A stretch of DNA of 64,000 nucleotides from assembly GCA_003550325.1 (NCBI GenBank), contig QKWP01000270.1, positions 35,216 to 99,215 on the forward strand, in the 5' to 3' direction. Positions 36,151 through 47,204 of the stretch are shown one piece after another; position 1 is the stretch's first letter, and every line of letters starts with the position of its first letter. Both the position numbers and the translations under genes were made by a program. The notes beneath the pieces were generated by a model that was not told the origin of the DNA, made no database searches, and was given only the letters and a program-made list of their open reading frames with translations. Source of the stretch: Gigaspora rosea. Its lineage: Eukaryota; Glomeromycota; Glomeromycetes; Diversisporales; Gigasporaceae.

Positions 36151-37443
36151 TTTATCACGTGACCAGTCCTTTTTGCCATGCAAATGGTTCATTCGTAAAT
36201 GATGAAAGTGTCGTCATTAGTGTTTCGATCCTATTCTTTAAGGGCCATCCAGATTAAATTCGGATCCTACTTTGTGTATCCGGATGATAATCCGATTCTG
36301 GAAAAATCCGAATTTAATTATTGAATCCGGATTCTATATGAGCACAAAGTTCCATCAATTTACTCATTACATTTACGAATTTGACTACAAAATGTTAATA
36401 TGAAGTGTTATATTTGAAATACACCAAATTTGAATAGTTTATTTCAAATATCTAACAAAATAAAATGCCAATTTCAAATTTAATAAATTAACAAGAAACG
36501 TGTCAGACAAATGCAGTGAGCTATGCGAATTATAATTAATTTTTGTATATCAAAAGATTAGGATCGAATTTAGCGTAGGAAGTTCTATAACAAATTAATG
36601 TAAGTTTTTTTTAGTAGTTACTAGTGATTTGACCGGGTGGGTGTCACCCGGATATCCGATAATTATTCGGATAAACGCTATCCGGATTGGAACTCTATCA
36701 TTTAAAAATCTGTCTTATTAGAATTTTATATAAATTTGATTTTCGAATACCCCAATGCAGTATGGTTTTGAGTCAGCTCGTATTGGAATTAACAGTCGTG
36801 GTTTATATCATAATTTTTGTTACAAAACTTACCCAATTATTGTGGTGATTTACTGTAAAAAAAAATTTCTGTAAGGATGACCAGAATTGTATTACAGTAT
36901 GCTATGGTATCAATTATTATTTTCGCAAATCAATATGATATGGATGAGCATATCAGTATAGCACACCCCGAATTTTTAAAATCTGCACCGGTGTTATATA
37001 TAAGCGCTAAGGTTAGAATTAATGATGCCTAGAGATGTGCCATTTATATGATAGCCCAATTTTTTCGTGTACAGTACTTACAGTACATACGTATAGTACA
37101 TATAGTATTTTATAGTGTAATAAAATAACAAAAATAGTTTTAAGCACGTAACTGCTTTTATTTGTAGATCGAGTTATTCAATTGTTTATATGTTTATTAA
37201 AAAAGTCCAACTTATGTTCAGAACTTTTTTAGTGAAGATCTATTAATTGGTAAGAACAGCTATCATACATATTGGATAAGGCGAAAATTTAATAAAGGTG
37301 TCGTAAGTGTTGACATTCGAATATTTGATCAAAAAACGTGCTGTATAGTAACACAATCACATCGAAGTCAATAATTCGGCCGAGTAAACTCTGGCAAATT
37401 TTTTAGAGTGTCCCAGAGTTTATAAAATCATTCCTAAAATGAG
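36151..37443. other. AT-rich intergenic region
   Basis: No gene supported. Several copies of short TCCGGAT/ATCCGGA motifs (36255-36330, 36640-36695), including ACCGGGTGGGTGTCACCCGG, form local hairpins. Confidence 0.45.
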
Positions 37444-37652
37444 GGAAATTCTATTTTTACCGGGTTAAAGTCACCCGATATATAATTTTTATTATACTAT
37501 ATAATATAAATTCATATAATATCATTAAAATTCATCTACCCTAACCATTAACTAACCAATTATAGAATCTTTAGTTTGTTATGGTTTGTATTATATAATA
37601 TAATGGAAATTATGTATCGGGAGGCTTTAACCCGGGTGAAAATAGAATTTCC
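37444..37652. repeat. 209-base inverted-repeat element
   Basis: Arms of about 65 bases start GGAAATTCTATTTTTACCGG on the left and GGAAATTCTATTTTCACCCG on the right as reverse complement. The middle has CTACCCTAACCATTAAC. Located about 500 bases upstream of the gene at 38163. Confidence 0.88.
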
Positions 37653-38162
37653 TTTAAAGGGATTGGTTATCATTCAATTACCTATTACATGTATTACTAA
37701 GTTTTCCCAAAAAGATTGATCTATTCGATGGCCTTGCTCGCGATTATTTGATTATTTTCTACATCTCAGCCAATTAGATGTGCATACCCTTCTACCGTTT
37801 ATTTATTACCTTTATAGGAACAGTACTTACGCCATTATCCTAACATGAACCTAAATATCCAAAAAAGATTCATTAATTATGTACTAATTGGTACGTAAAC
37901 CCTGTTTTCAAGCACGTACATACATTGAATATTTCTAAGGTCCCTATATTTTGGGGCGGATATAATTTTAAATACAAAAAAAAATACAAGTTAAAACTTT
38001 ATAATAGATATTATACAAAAGAAAAAATTTGCCGTTTACGGTATTTACTAGTTAAATATAATAGCCTTTGAATGATAATTCATAAAAATGGCGCAAAGAT
38101 ACATTCATTTTTCTAATGTTTAATTTTCTTCGTATCTAATCACAAAAGTAATAAAATTCACG

Positions 38163-41100
38163 ATGAAATTATTTAATCTTTCTTATAACCTTATAGCACA
38201 ATGTCTATTTTTAATATCCCTTTGTGCATTCATAACACCGACAAAATCTGAGCTTACTTTTTTTAACTACACAGAAACATCATTAAATGATACTAATGTT
38301 CCTAATCAGACACCTTTTGTAATAAAACTTGATACTTATGATGAAGGAACAACTCTTGTCCATATTACACGACGGGACAACAAGCTAAATGTAACTTGTA
38401 CAAATTATTTAAGAATGCCAGCTCTTGGATTAGAACAGATATTTCGTATAAGAGTTATTCAATTAAATGGAACTGTTAACGAGATTAACCTCGATCTAAA
38501 ATTAGATCCACCGAATTATTGTTATGGCAAAACGATGCCTGTTCGTATATATGCTTTACAAAAACCGTTCATTCTAGTAAATTATTTGAATGCTACAAAT
38601 TCATCTGACCCTACAACTTATGAAGAATGGGCTTCTGTTATAGATTGGAATGGCAATATTAAAAGGTGTGATTGTGATTAATTTGTAAATTTTATACAGT
38701 ATTTATTTTGAAAATTATTAATATCGATCTATTATTTTAGTAAAGTTCGTTTTGGCCTATCTTTTGTTGAATTTAATCTATGGCATCCATCAAGCGGAAT
38801 TCATCTAAACGTAAATAATAAATTGGGATTTCTTAGAATAGCTTTCGAAGGAAATGCTAATTCTTTTTCATATGGATGGCAGCAATATATTGTGTAATTT
38901 AATGTTTAATATAATTATCATCATCTACGTTGTTTTAATTATTATATAATAATTATAATAATTTTTCATTATAAAATATAGTGATAATTCCGGAAATTTA
39001 ACAATGCTGAAAAATGCTACTATTACCACTGATAAAGCTGGCATAAACATTACTAGCACGGCTATGGCCACGATTGATGGTGGTTATGCTATAATATACG
39101 CTAATTCCACCATTGAGGCTAATATCAACGATTCATTCATCATACGAGGCAAGGTGTACGCTTATTTCATATCATATAACAGTTCAATTGGAGATAGAAC
39201 GATCCTTCTTTATTCGTTAAACAAGAATGTAAATTTTACTGGAATTTATTGTAACCTAGTAGCGACTGGCGTTGGTCAAGTTTGCACAATCACTACCGAT
39301 TTTATCAACTTTAATAATAACGGCACAGCAAATAACATCACGAAACAATATTTAAGGATTAACTTCTTATCATCAGGATCATTGTTAAAAGTAGAAGAAC
39401 CATCTAACCTCCCTAACATCACTGTACACACAAAAGGCTGGCAAGCGACTTCAATGTCATTTGGTGGTTACATATTACATGCTGGGGATGCTAATGATGT
39501 TACTAAATATTATGTCTATGCATATGACGAATTTAATAATCCAACGGATTTGGGTTCAACATTATCGTCAAATCAAACTGTTCCTATAAATAATTTTACT
39601 ACAAATATTTATGGTGCATATACTATTATGAAAAATAATAATACTTTTCTACTCCCAACACTCGACACAAATATTCAAAACACTTCTTGGTCTTTGCATA
39701 CTATCCCATTGCCTAAAGTCTTAGAATATAGGGGTATATTTTTATTATTACATAAATCTATTTTTCTTATATCTTTAGATATAAAATATTTTAATAAACT
39801 AATAAGAACAATTATTTTTTTAGATCACGGTTTTGGTAATCTTGAAATAGATCAAATTTCCCCATCCATTAATGGTAGTATTGACTCATCTCTTACAACT
39901 ATAAATATAACTTTCTATGAGCCTGTTATTTTGTCGGCCGACCCGCAACCTGGTCATGTAACCATTTACAAGACTTCTGATACCATCAACTTTAGACAAA
40001 AAATTTCACCAAAATCAGAATTCTGCCACATCAGTTCAGATGGGAAAGTTCTTAATATACAGATTTTGACTAGTACATTTAATGAATATAATCAAAGCTA
40101 TTATGTGCGAATGGATAATAATTTTGTTAAAAGTAGAACTTATCAGGAGCCTCTAAATGGGATTAATGATGGGATTTGGAATCTCGTTTCAGGTAATATA
40201 TGCTGTGGTACCTAGAATCTAATTCTTAATTTCATTGGTTTTAAACAATCTAGTTAATAAGAAGAATTTAATTACTAGCTATAATTCTACAGGTACGTAT
40301 TATCTTATTTTCGTACATCGATTTATAACTTCATATAAACTTAAACTATTTCGTATACTTTTATATAGGTCATGCTATTGTTGGTTCAGCTAGTATTACA
40401 AATGATACCAAGAGTAAATTCTTATCATTCTCTAAATCGGAACGCTCCAATTTTTTTGCGCAATTGCTAAATGAAATTGCTGAAAAAATACCAGTCCGAC
40501 GTACACGTCTAAGCACAAATGAAAAGTTTCAGTATATTAATAATGGCGAGCAAATTATTTTTTCGATTAAAATAGATTTACCGATAGATTCAAATGAAAA
40601 CACTGCTGATAGTGTGCTATCGGATCTAAACAATATGATTATAAGAAAGCAGATCACAAACTTTTCTACTGGTATCACAAACGATTTGGATAATAGTTAT
40701 GGCTTTGTAATATTGAGTAAGTTTAATGATTATACTATTTTTTTTTTAAAAAAAAAAAAAATAATTAATTATTACTTTCTTTAGATGATTTTTGGGCCTC
40801 TAACTTATTCTTAATTACTGTATCGATTATAATTCTTGCAACGATCATGTTTCTATACGTCTTTTCATTCAAAGCCTATTTCAAGTTTGATCAAAAGATT
40901 ACTGAAATAGTCCATGTATACACAAGCTTTGTAATCATTGCTATTAATTTCTTTTTTATGACTTATTTTGTTTTTATCAATACTCAAGATAAACCGGAAC
41001 TTTTTTTGCCAAGGTAATTTCATTTTATTGTATTTTTTTTTTTTTAATTATTATCAAATTAAATTTATTTACTAATTTTCTTTATCATATTAAAGTGTAA

Positions 41101-43120
41101 TTATATGGGGCATTCAAGTAGGAATAAATTTAATTATGGTTATCACCATTTCTGCCTATCTTGTTAGACCTTATCTTGTCAAAGATATTAAAAATTTTGT
41201 TAATAAAATTTTTAACCGACCAAGAAGAACAGATCTGAATAAAGACAACGAAACTGTGGATGAAACAGGCGATTTTTCGCTTAAAAAATTAATAGAATAT
41301 CATAAAAATGTTCCTGTTTCTAATGAAAAGGGTTCTGACAAAGCTTCAAACAAGGATGAGAAGCAACAAGCTGATGAGAAGCAACTAGCTGATGAGAAGC
41401 AACAAACTGATGAAATAGATGCTAATGAAAGAGAAGAGAAAGCGCAAAAAATAAGTGAAAAAGTTTTTGAAATGATCCCAAAAACCTCCTCTTCAATAAT
41501 AAAGGACATTTTTAAAGATGGCGATTTATATAGCGATTCTGACAAAATTTCTAGCGAGGTACAATCAAAAATTAATCAAAAGATGCCCGGTATAGTAATA
41601 AAAAAATTTGCCTTAGATTCTAAAAAGATACAACTTACTACAAAAATAAATCTTTCAAACGAAATAAAATCTTCTGATATAAAAATAATTTTTGTTAAGA
41701 TACATATTGAAATTGCTATTGTATTACTAAGAAAACTTTTCGACATATTACTGAAAACATTTGGTAGCCAATTGCAAAAAAAAATTTCAGACGCTATTCT
41801 AGAAGAAATTCCAGCTTATATAAAAATGAAAAAGAAAAAAAATCGTACTAAAAAGTTAGCTAAGTACGCAGAGGACATTAAAAATTTTTCTAATAAAATG
41901 TCTGAAATCAAAGAGAAAACGGAAGAAAATCCTGAAATTTCTGAAATACTTAAAAAATTTTTAAATGAAAATATGGTTAACGAAGTAGAAAAATTTAATA
42001 AAGAAACTGTTGTTAATTTTAATAAAGAAGAAAAAGCTGTTGATGTTTCTAATGAAAATGAAAAAGCTGATGATGATTCTAATGAAAATGAAAAGGCTGA
42101 TGATGATACTTCTGAAATCGTCAAGAAAGTGGAAGAAATATCTTTTGATATTTCTAAAAAAATCATTGATGAAATTTCTAAAAAAATCAATCTTGAAATT
42201 TCTAATGAAAAAATTAAAGAAATTTTTTACAAACCTAATGAAGATGATAAAACAAACGAACCTGGGCAAGAACCTTCTAATAAAGGACAAACGATTTCTG
42301 AAAACACACCAAATAATCAGAGTTTTGATAAAATAGAACCAGTAACTGAACAAGTGTCTTCTAAAAAAATGCAAGATGATGATAAAACAGACATAATAAT
42401 TTACATTGATGAAATCAGAAACCTATTTTCTAAAACACTATTTCCTAAAACAAAGGAAGAAAAAAGTTTTATTCTAAACGAAAATAAAAATGAAACTGCT
42501 CTAAACGAAAATAAAAATGACCTTGCTCTTAACGAAAATAAAAATGACCTTGCTCTTAACGAAAATAAAAATGACCTTTCAAAACTTAAAAAAAATCTTA
42601 AAAAATCTCTTAAAGATAACCTTATAGAAATATTAAAAAATGAACCCAGTAAGGATTTAGATATGGAACATATAATATTTATCATTTGCGCAATACTTGA
42701 TAGCGAATCTTTACTATTTATTGATAACATTTCAAGAAATTATTTTATAAAAATAAAATCTCATGTGAAAGCAAGCCATTATTTCTCCAAAGATTTTAAA
42801 AAGAAGATTAAAAAGAATATTAAAAGTTATGTTATTGCGTTTATTGCGATTAGAGTATTGATAGAAGTTATTTTTAAGAATATTCCACTTATTATTATTA
42901 TGGTATGTCGTTTATTTATTGAACGTATGCAATTTTGATATAAATATTCAAAATTATTTTATTGTATCTTATTAACATCTTGTTTAAATAGGCGATTTAC
43001 ACTTCAGAAGTAGTGATAATTAGTTATATGCCGGTAATGGCATTGATAACGTCCTGCATGAAGTTTCTTTCATGCTTGTATTATCTTTATTACCATCCAA
43101 AACAACTATTACTGTATTAA
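38163..43120 (+). CDS. Secreted-ectodomain multi-pass membrane protein, long paralog with charged repeat insert
   Basis: Eight exons, 38163-38665, 38741-38893, 38982-39733, 39824-40192, 40369-40716, 40785-41013, 41096-42902 and 42992-43120, all joined at GT-AG sites, give 4290 bases in one frame (1429 residues). Residues 1-29 are a signal peptide. An ectodomain with many N-x-S/T sites follows (about 30-700). Residues 472-590 resemble SbsA/Big_5 Ig-like folds (PVILSADPQPGHVTIYK, YYVRMDNNF). Membrane segments lie near 716-737, 756-773 and 786-808, with more at the C-terminus (1360-1425). Exon 7 inserts a Lys/Glu-rich region with DEKQQ(A) and NENKNDLAL repeats. Exon 8 aligns with the last exon of the gene at 58128, which supports its use. 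A reading that ignores the last intron would stop at 42938. Function unknown; surface receptor or adhesin is inference. Confidence 0.85.
42477..42584 (+). repeat. 27-base coding tandem repeat (NENKNDLAL)
   Basis: Four units of AACGAAAATAAAAATGACCT within exon 7 of the gene at 38163, encoding NENKN(E/D)(T/L)AL. Units 2 and 3 are almost identical at the DNA level, so expansion is recent or still active. Confidence 0.9.
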
Positions 43121-44101
43121 CCAAAGAATAGCCAGGTTTAGGTTAGGATTTGCGTGATTTATGGATAGTGTTGGTTAGAGATAGATTTTCGACGAAATGA
43201 CTGTCAAAATAAAAAAAATTAGGTATTCAAATTAAAGGAACTTTTTATTCGTATATTACAGTAAATTTTCTTTATTACCAAAGTTATTCGTGCAAAACAT
43301 ATTATCCGACAAACTTATAGGATCATGAAAAATTTTATTTTTGTTATTTTTTCATGTGTTAAAACGTAATCACGTTTATTTTAATAACCATTCCCGTAAA
43401 TTATAAAGTTACATTGTCTCAGTTCGGGCACAAAACGTTATCGTTTAAGACAAAACCGGCTGAATTGGTTAGTTTAGCACATATTGAAACGTTATAAAAC
43501 TACAATCTTCAAACTTGCTGATTAGTAGAAATAATGTCCCTAAGTTTATTAAGTACTATTCCTTAATAAAAATGTAGTAACATAGTACAATTTTTCACTC
43601 TTTAGCCAATAGAATTTCAAGAACAATGTAATAAAAAATTAAACATTAAATAATTCCCAATTTATTTCTTAAGAATTTTTACTCTAATTACTCATATATT
43701 TCTAATTTGAAAATTTCAACGAAAAATATTGTAAAATTTTGTTAGTATATTGTTTGGGATAATTATCATATACAGAACTTGATTTTAATATGATTAATTA
43801 GGATAAAATTTCGTGGTATTACTCATATATTTTAATCTGAAAGTTTCAAAATATATTGTAAAATTTTGTTAATATCTTGTTGAAAATAATCATCATATAC
43901 AGAATTTGATTTTTGTACAATTGATAGGATAAAGATTGCATCTAAAATTTCAACAAATATATTGTAAAATTATGTTAATATCTTGTTGAGGATAATTAGT
44001 ATATGCGGAACTTAATTTTGTATGATTGATAGAATAAAGATTACGTGTGTCACTTATATATTTCTAATCTAAAGTTTTAACAAATATACAGTACTAGGAA
44101 A
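43121..44101. other. 3' flank of the long paralog
   Basis: No further gene supported. AATAAAAAAAATT at about 43209 could serve polyadenylation. Repeat copies occur at 43303-43367 and a loose series of ATTTCAACAAATATATTGTAAAATT units runs from about 43700 to 44100 with roughly 110-base spacing. Confidence 0.5.
43303..43367. repeat. Dispersed hairpin repeat, copy 1
   Basis: TTATCCGACAAACTTATAGG followed by ATCATGAAAAAT...ATTTTTTCATGTGTTA; a second copy lies at 63327-63392 in the same orientation. The CATGAAAAA/TTTTTTCATG halves can pair. Confidence 0.75.
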
Positions 44102-44407
44102 ATGCATAGCATTGTTAGATCCGGAGCGTATCGTATTATAATCATCTCATTACACAAACGCGTGAATATGATATTTTGTTACACAAATTTGAACGCGCGT
44201 GCGAACGGACAGACAAAAAATTTCCAAATTACGTTTTTGATATTATTTATGCAGACTTTGTCGATCTTTGCTATGTATCTAAGAACTTTCGGGAAATTTA
44301 GGAAGAGATGCATCAAAAAAGTCACTAATTCTGGTCAAAATGCATCAAAAACGTAATTTTGATATCACCTTGCATAGACACTAAGGTTCCTCCGCCACGC
44401 TCCGGAT
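44102..44407 (-). repeat. Dispersed GCGTAGCG-type repeat, copy 2 (inverted)
   Basis: On the minus strand it begins TCCGGAGCGTGGCGGAGGAA, with TTTTTTGTCTGTCC and ACGCGTTTGTGTAAT in the same order as in 29238-29523. The plus-strand open frame 44102-44356 is a by-product. The class of the parent element is unknown. Confidence 0.75.
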
Positions 44408-44522
44408 AATTATAAAATTTTATTAGTATTTTGCTAGTGATAATTATCATATGCATAACTTGATTTTTGTTTGATTAATAGGATAAAGATTTGGAGATAA
44501 TCATATGCACAACTTAATTTTT

Positions 44523-44524
<2 letters not shown>

Positions 44525-44560
<36 letters not shown>

Positions 44561-45568
44561 TGTCAAAGTTCCCGCTTTGGGTGAGAGTTTATTTAATCAA
44601 GCCTGTGGATCAAGGGCGCCTCTTTGGGCGCACCCACAATTGAATTACATTGAATGAGAGTACAACTAGCCACACGTACAACTTTTGGTTGTTTAATTTA
44701 AGTAGTCCGCCCGAAGGTTCTACATTAGTTGCCATACCTACAACCCGACTAGGGATTGCCTATTTAAACCCTCTGGTCCAAGCTTTGCATGTCAATCCTA
44801 CTTGTGATCACTGGTACAGTCCTCTGATACATTAGTCAGTCGAAGACAGTCCCGGATGCTACCTACATCCCCTTAGGACTAATTTATCCTCGCGGGTAAA
44901 CTTGGTAGAGCATTCCCTGTCCCACACAGGTATTACCTACACTTCGGTAACTTACGCACTCACCGAGGCAAGCAACTTGCAGTCAGGGGATACCCAACCG
45001 CTACCATTACATACTTCTGCCCTTATAAGGTTCACTCCAACCCCGGTACCCACCATCACTTTCCTACCGGTCCTTCACCGTTTTCCCAGACTTCCAATCC
45101 AGTTGGCCCGGAAGGGTTGATCTACCCGGCATTAGGTGCCATTATGGTTTTTCTCCCCTTGGTCCCCAATTCCTCAACATGGGTCCTTTTCCTCCGGTGC
45201 GACTCCGGCGGCCAGGTTGGTAGACCTTGTCCCCAAGGACAACGTTCGGTTCCCCAGTTTCGGTCCAATATTCCAGTTTTGGTTAGCACCTTCAAAGATC
45301 AGAGCTACCTCCTTACTCGGGACTTGCCAAATGGGTTTCTGTTTCTCCAGTTCCTTGGATTTGTCTGTATCATGAGACACAACTTCGTCCGAAAGCTCCC
45401 ATTCAAGATAGTAACCAAGGACTACAGGTGATGTACCCAACCAATCGACAAGAAACAGTTACTGGAACACAGGTCTATTTTTTCAAAAGCGTTGCCAGTG
45501 GGATTTGAACTCAAGACCTGCCACTTGGGGGTGACAACTTACCAACTTCCCTAAGTCGCCACACCCTT
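44525..45568 (-). mobile_element. tRNA-headed retroposon (long SINE) with oligo(A) tail and 16-bp target duplication
   Basis: Read on the minus strand, it starts AAGGGTGTGGCGACTTAGGG and ends in about 35 A residues (plus-strand T run 44525-44559). It is flanked by the perfect 16-bp direct repeat ACAACTTAATTTTTGT at 44509-44524 and 45569-45584. The first 80 bases look like a tRNA: a box A-like TGGCGACTTAGGGAAGTTGG and a box B-like GAGTTCAAATCC about 50 bases later, the internal promoter for RNA polymerase III. The body of about 950 bases is clearly GC-richer than its surroundings. Longer open frames (45117-45431 plus, 45174-45440 minus) do not resemble known proteins. Tail plus long duplication indicate LINE-type target-primed insertion. 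It is long for a SINE, so a chimeric or partly transduced body is possible. Confidence 0.88.
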
Positions 45569-45584
45569 ACAACTTAATTTTTGT

Positions 45585-47204
45585 ATAATAATTAGAATAA
45601 AATTTGTTATAATAATACTGAATAAATTAAACTAATTAATATAATTAAATTATATAAGCTTTGTATAAAAGTTTTACTTTTATAAATTTAGAAAATTATT
45701 CACTTTACATATTAACAGTTTGTTTATTCCAAAATTAAGCTATAAAAAAAATTTTCAATTTTATCTTATTAAATGAAGATGTACCAGAAAAAAATCAAGA
45801 AGCTAAACAAAGCTAAAAACAAAAATAAAATAATTTGCAATTGTTGTGATTGTAATAGATTACTTGTCAATTAAAAGAATTATATTTATAAATATAAAGG
45901 ATGGCTAAAGCTAGGTACATCATGAGATTACCTGATTTTTTTTATTTTTAATTAATATTAGGGTTAGGGTTAGAGTTGGGTTAGGTTAGAAGGTAGTTTA
46001 TATATAGTAAAATCATATTTCTGATACCTTTACTTAGTCAACCAAGACCAGTTTGGATAGCCATTTTTTATATCATATATTTTATGTTTTTGTCTTTGCT
46101 GACTTACTTTGTTTTGTTCAGACTGATCTGGGTTATATATCAGGTAATTTCTAAGTAACTAATTTTAAAATGATATTAAAATCTATGATTTATTTTTATT
46201 TTTATTTTTTTTTAAGGTGAGGCCTTGCTTATATCTTTTATTGGGTAATTTATATAAGTAATTACATATAATTTATTTTTAAATAATCAAATTATATAAA
46301 TATTATTATAGATTATAAACTTCAAAAAATAGTTTAATTTATAAATATATTTTTGAAGTTTATAAAGTTGATGTTAATTAAAATCAATAAATTAATAGTA
46401 ATAAATTTAAAATTAATAGTCTTGTAGCTATAGTTACTGTAGCTGCAATTAAGTTAGTTGTATATAATTAAAGTTAGTATAAGGTTAGGGTTTGAGAATT
46501 AGGATTAGAATAAGTTATAGTTTATAGCAAACTTTAGCAAGGTTTACTATTAACTGGATACTACAAGCTAAACAATTAAATTATTATCCTATTCTTCTTG
46601 GTAATTTCAATATACTAGACAATACCCTTAGTTCATTATTTAAATACAAACTTATTAACTTTTATATTAATCAAATATATTTGATATTGGAGCACATCTA
46701 AACAATACATGCTATAATATTAAACAATACAAGTTCTAGTAAAATTGCCTATATCTGAACTAATTTATTCAATATATAATTTCTCCTTTCATACTATCTA
46801 GAAAATAGCCACACTAGTACTTTAGTAATTATCTTATTTTTACTATATTCTAATATTCATTCTAAGAACAATGCCTCCATACTAGAATTAGTTACTTAAT
46901 TTTTGACTGCAAAACTATATTAACAGACCAATAGTTTAAATTTTCAGAATATGTGCTAATTTATTTATATAATACAATATTCTACTATCAATTGATACTC
47001 AAAAAATATTAATACTACTTGATACAAAATTAGTACTATATTATACAAGCTGCAATTTAAATAATTTTTAACAAAATTTCTTAAAAGTGAAGTATAAGTC
47101 TGACACCACTCAGCTATTTTAAAAGTGCTCAGTTATGACTTATTGCACTAAACTACATGGTTTAGAACTTTTGTCAAAATAGTTTGAAAAATTCAATGAT
47201 ATTC
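45585..47204. other. AT-rich intergenic region with telomere-like stretches
   Basis: No gene supported. TTAGGGTTAGGGTTAGAG at about 45958 and GGTTAGGGTTTGAGAATTAG at about 46484 resemble telomere repeats. They sit in AT-rich contexts like the cores of the MITEs elsewhere in the window. Confidence 0.5.

Noticed and set aside
39734..39823. Retained intron as coding sequence in the long paralog
   Set aside because: The stretch is open in frame but hydrophobic and A/T-rich, and the short paralog has a clear intron at the same position with stops.
42010..42336. Met/Leu/Lys-rich plus-strand frame
   Set aside because: A +1 shadow of the same exon; no splice signals connect it.
41300..42730. Several Ser/Phe-rich minus-strand frames of 80-137 codons
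   Set aside because: They oppose exon 7 of the long paralog, whose biased Lys/Glu/Asn codons leave the other strand open.
45117..45431. Plus-strand frame of 104 codons in the GC-richer segment
   Set aside because: It is antisense to the retroposon as defined by its tail and tRNA-like head; higher GC content alone makes longer open frames likely.
45480..45568. Functional tRNA gene
   Set aside because: The tRNA-like sequence has imperfect boxes and no convincing full cloverleaf by eye, and it is the head of a tailed, duplicated-target retroposon.
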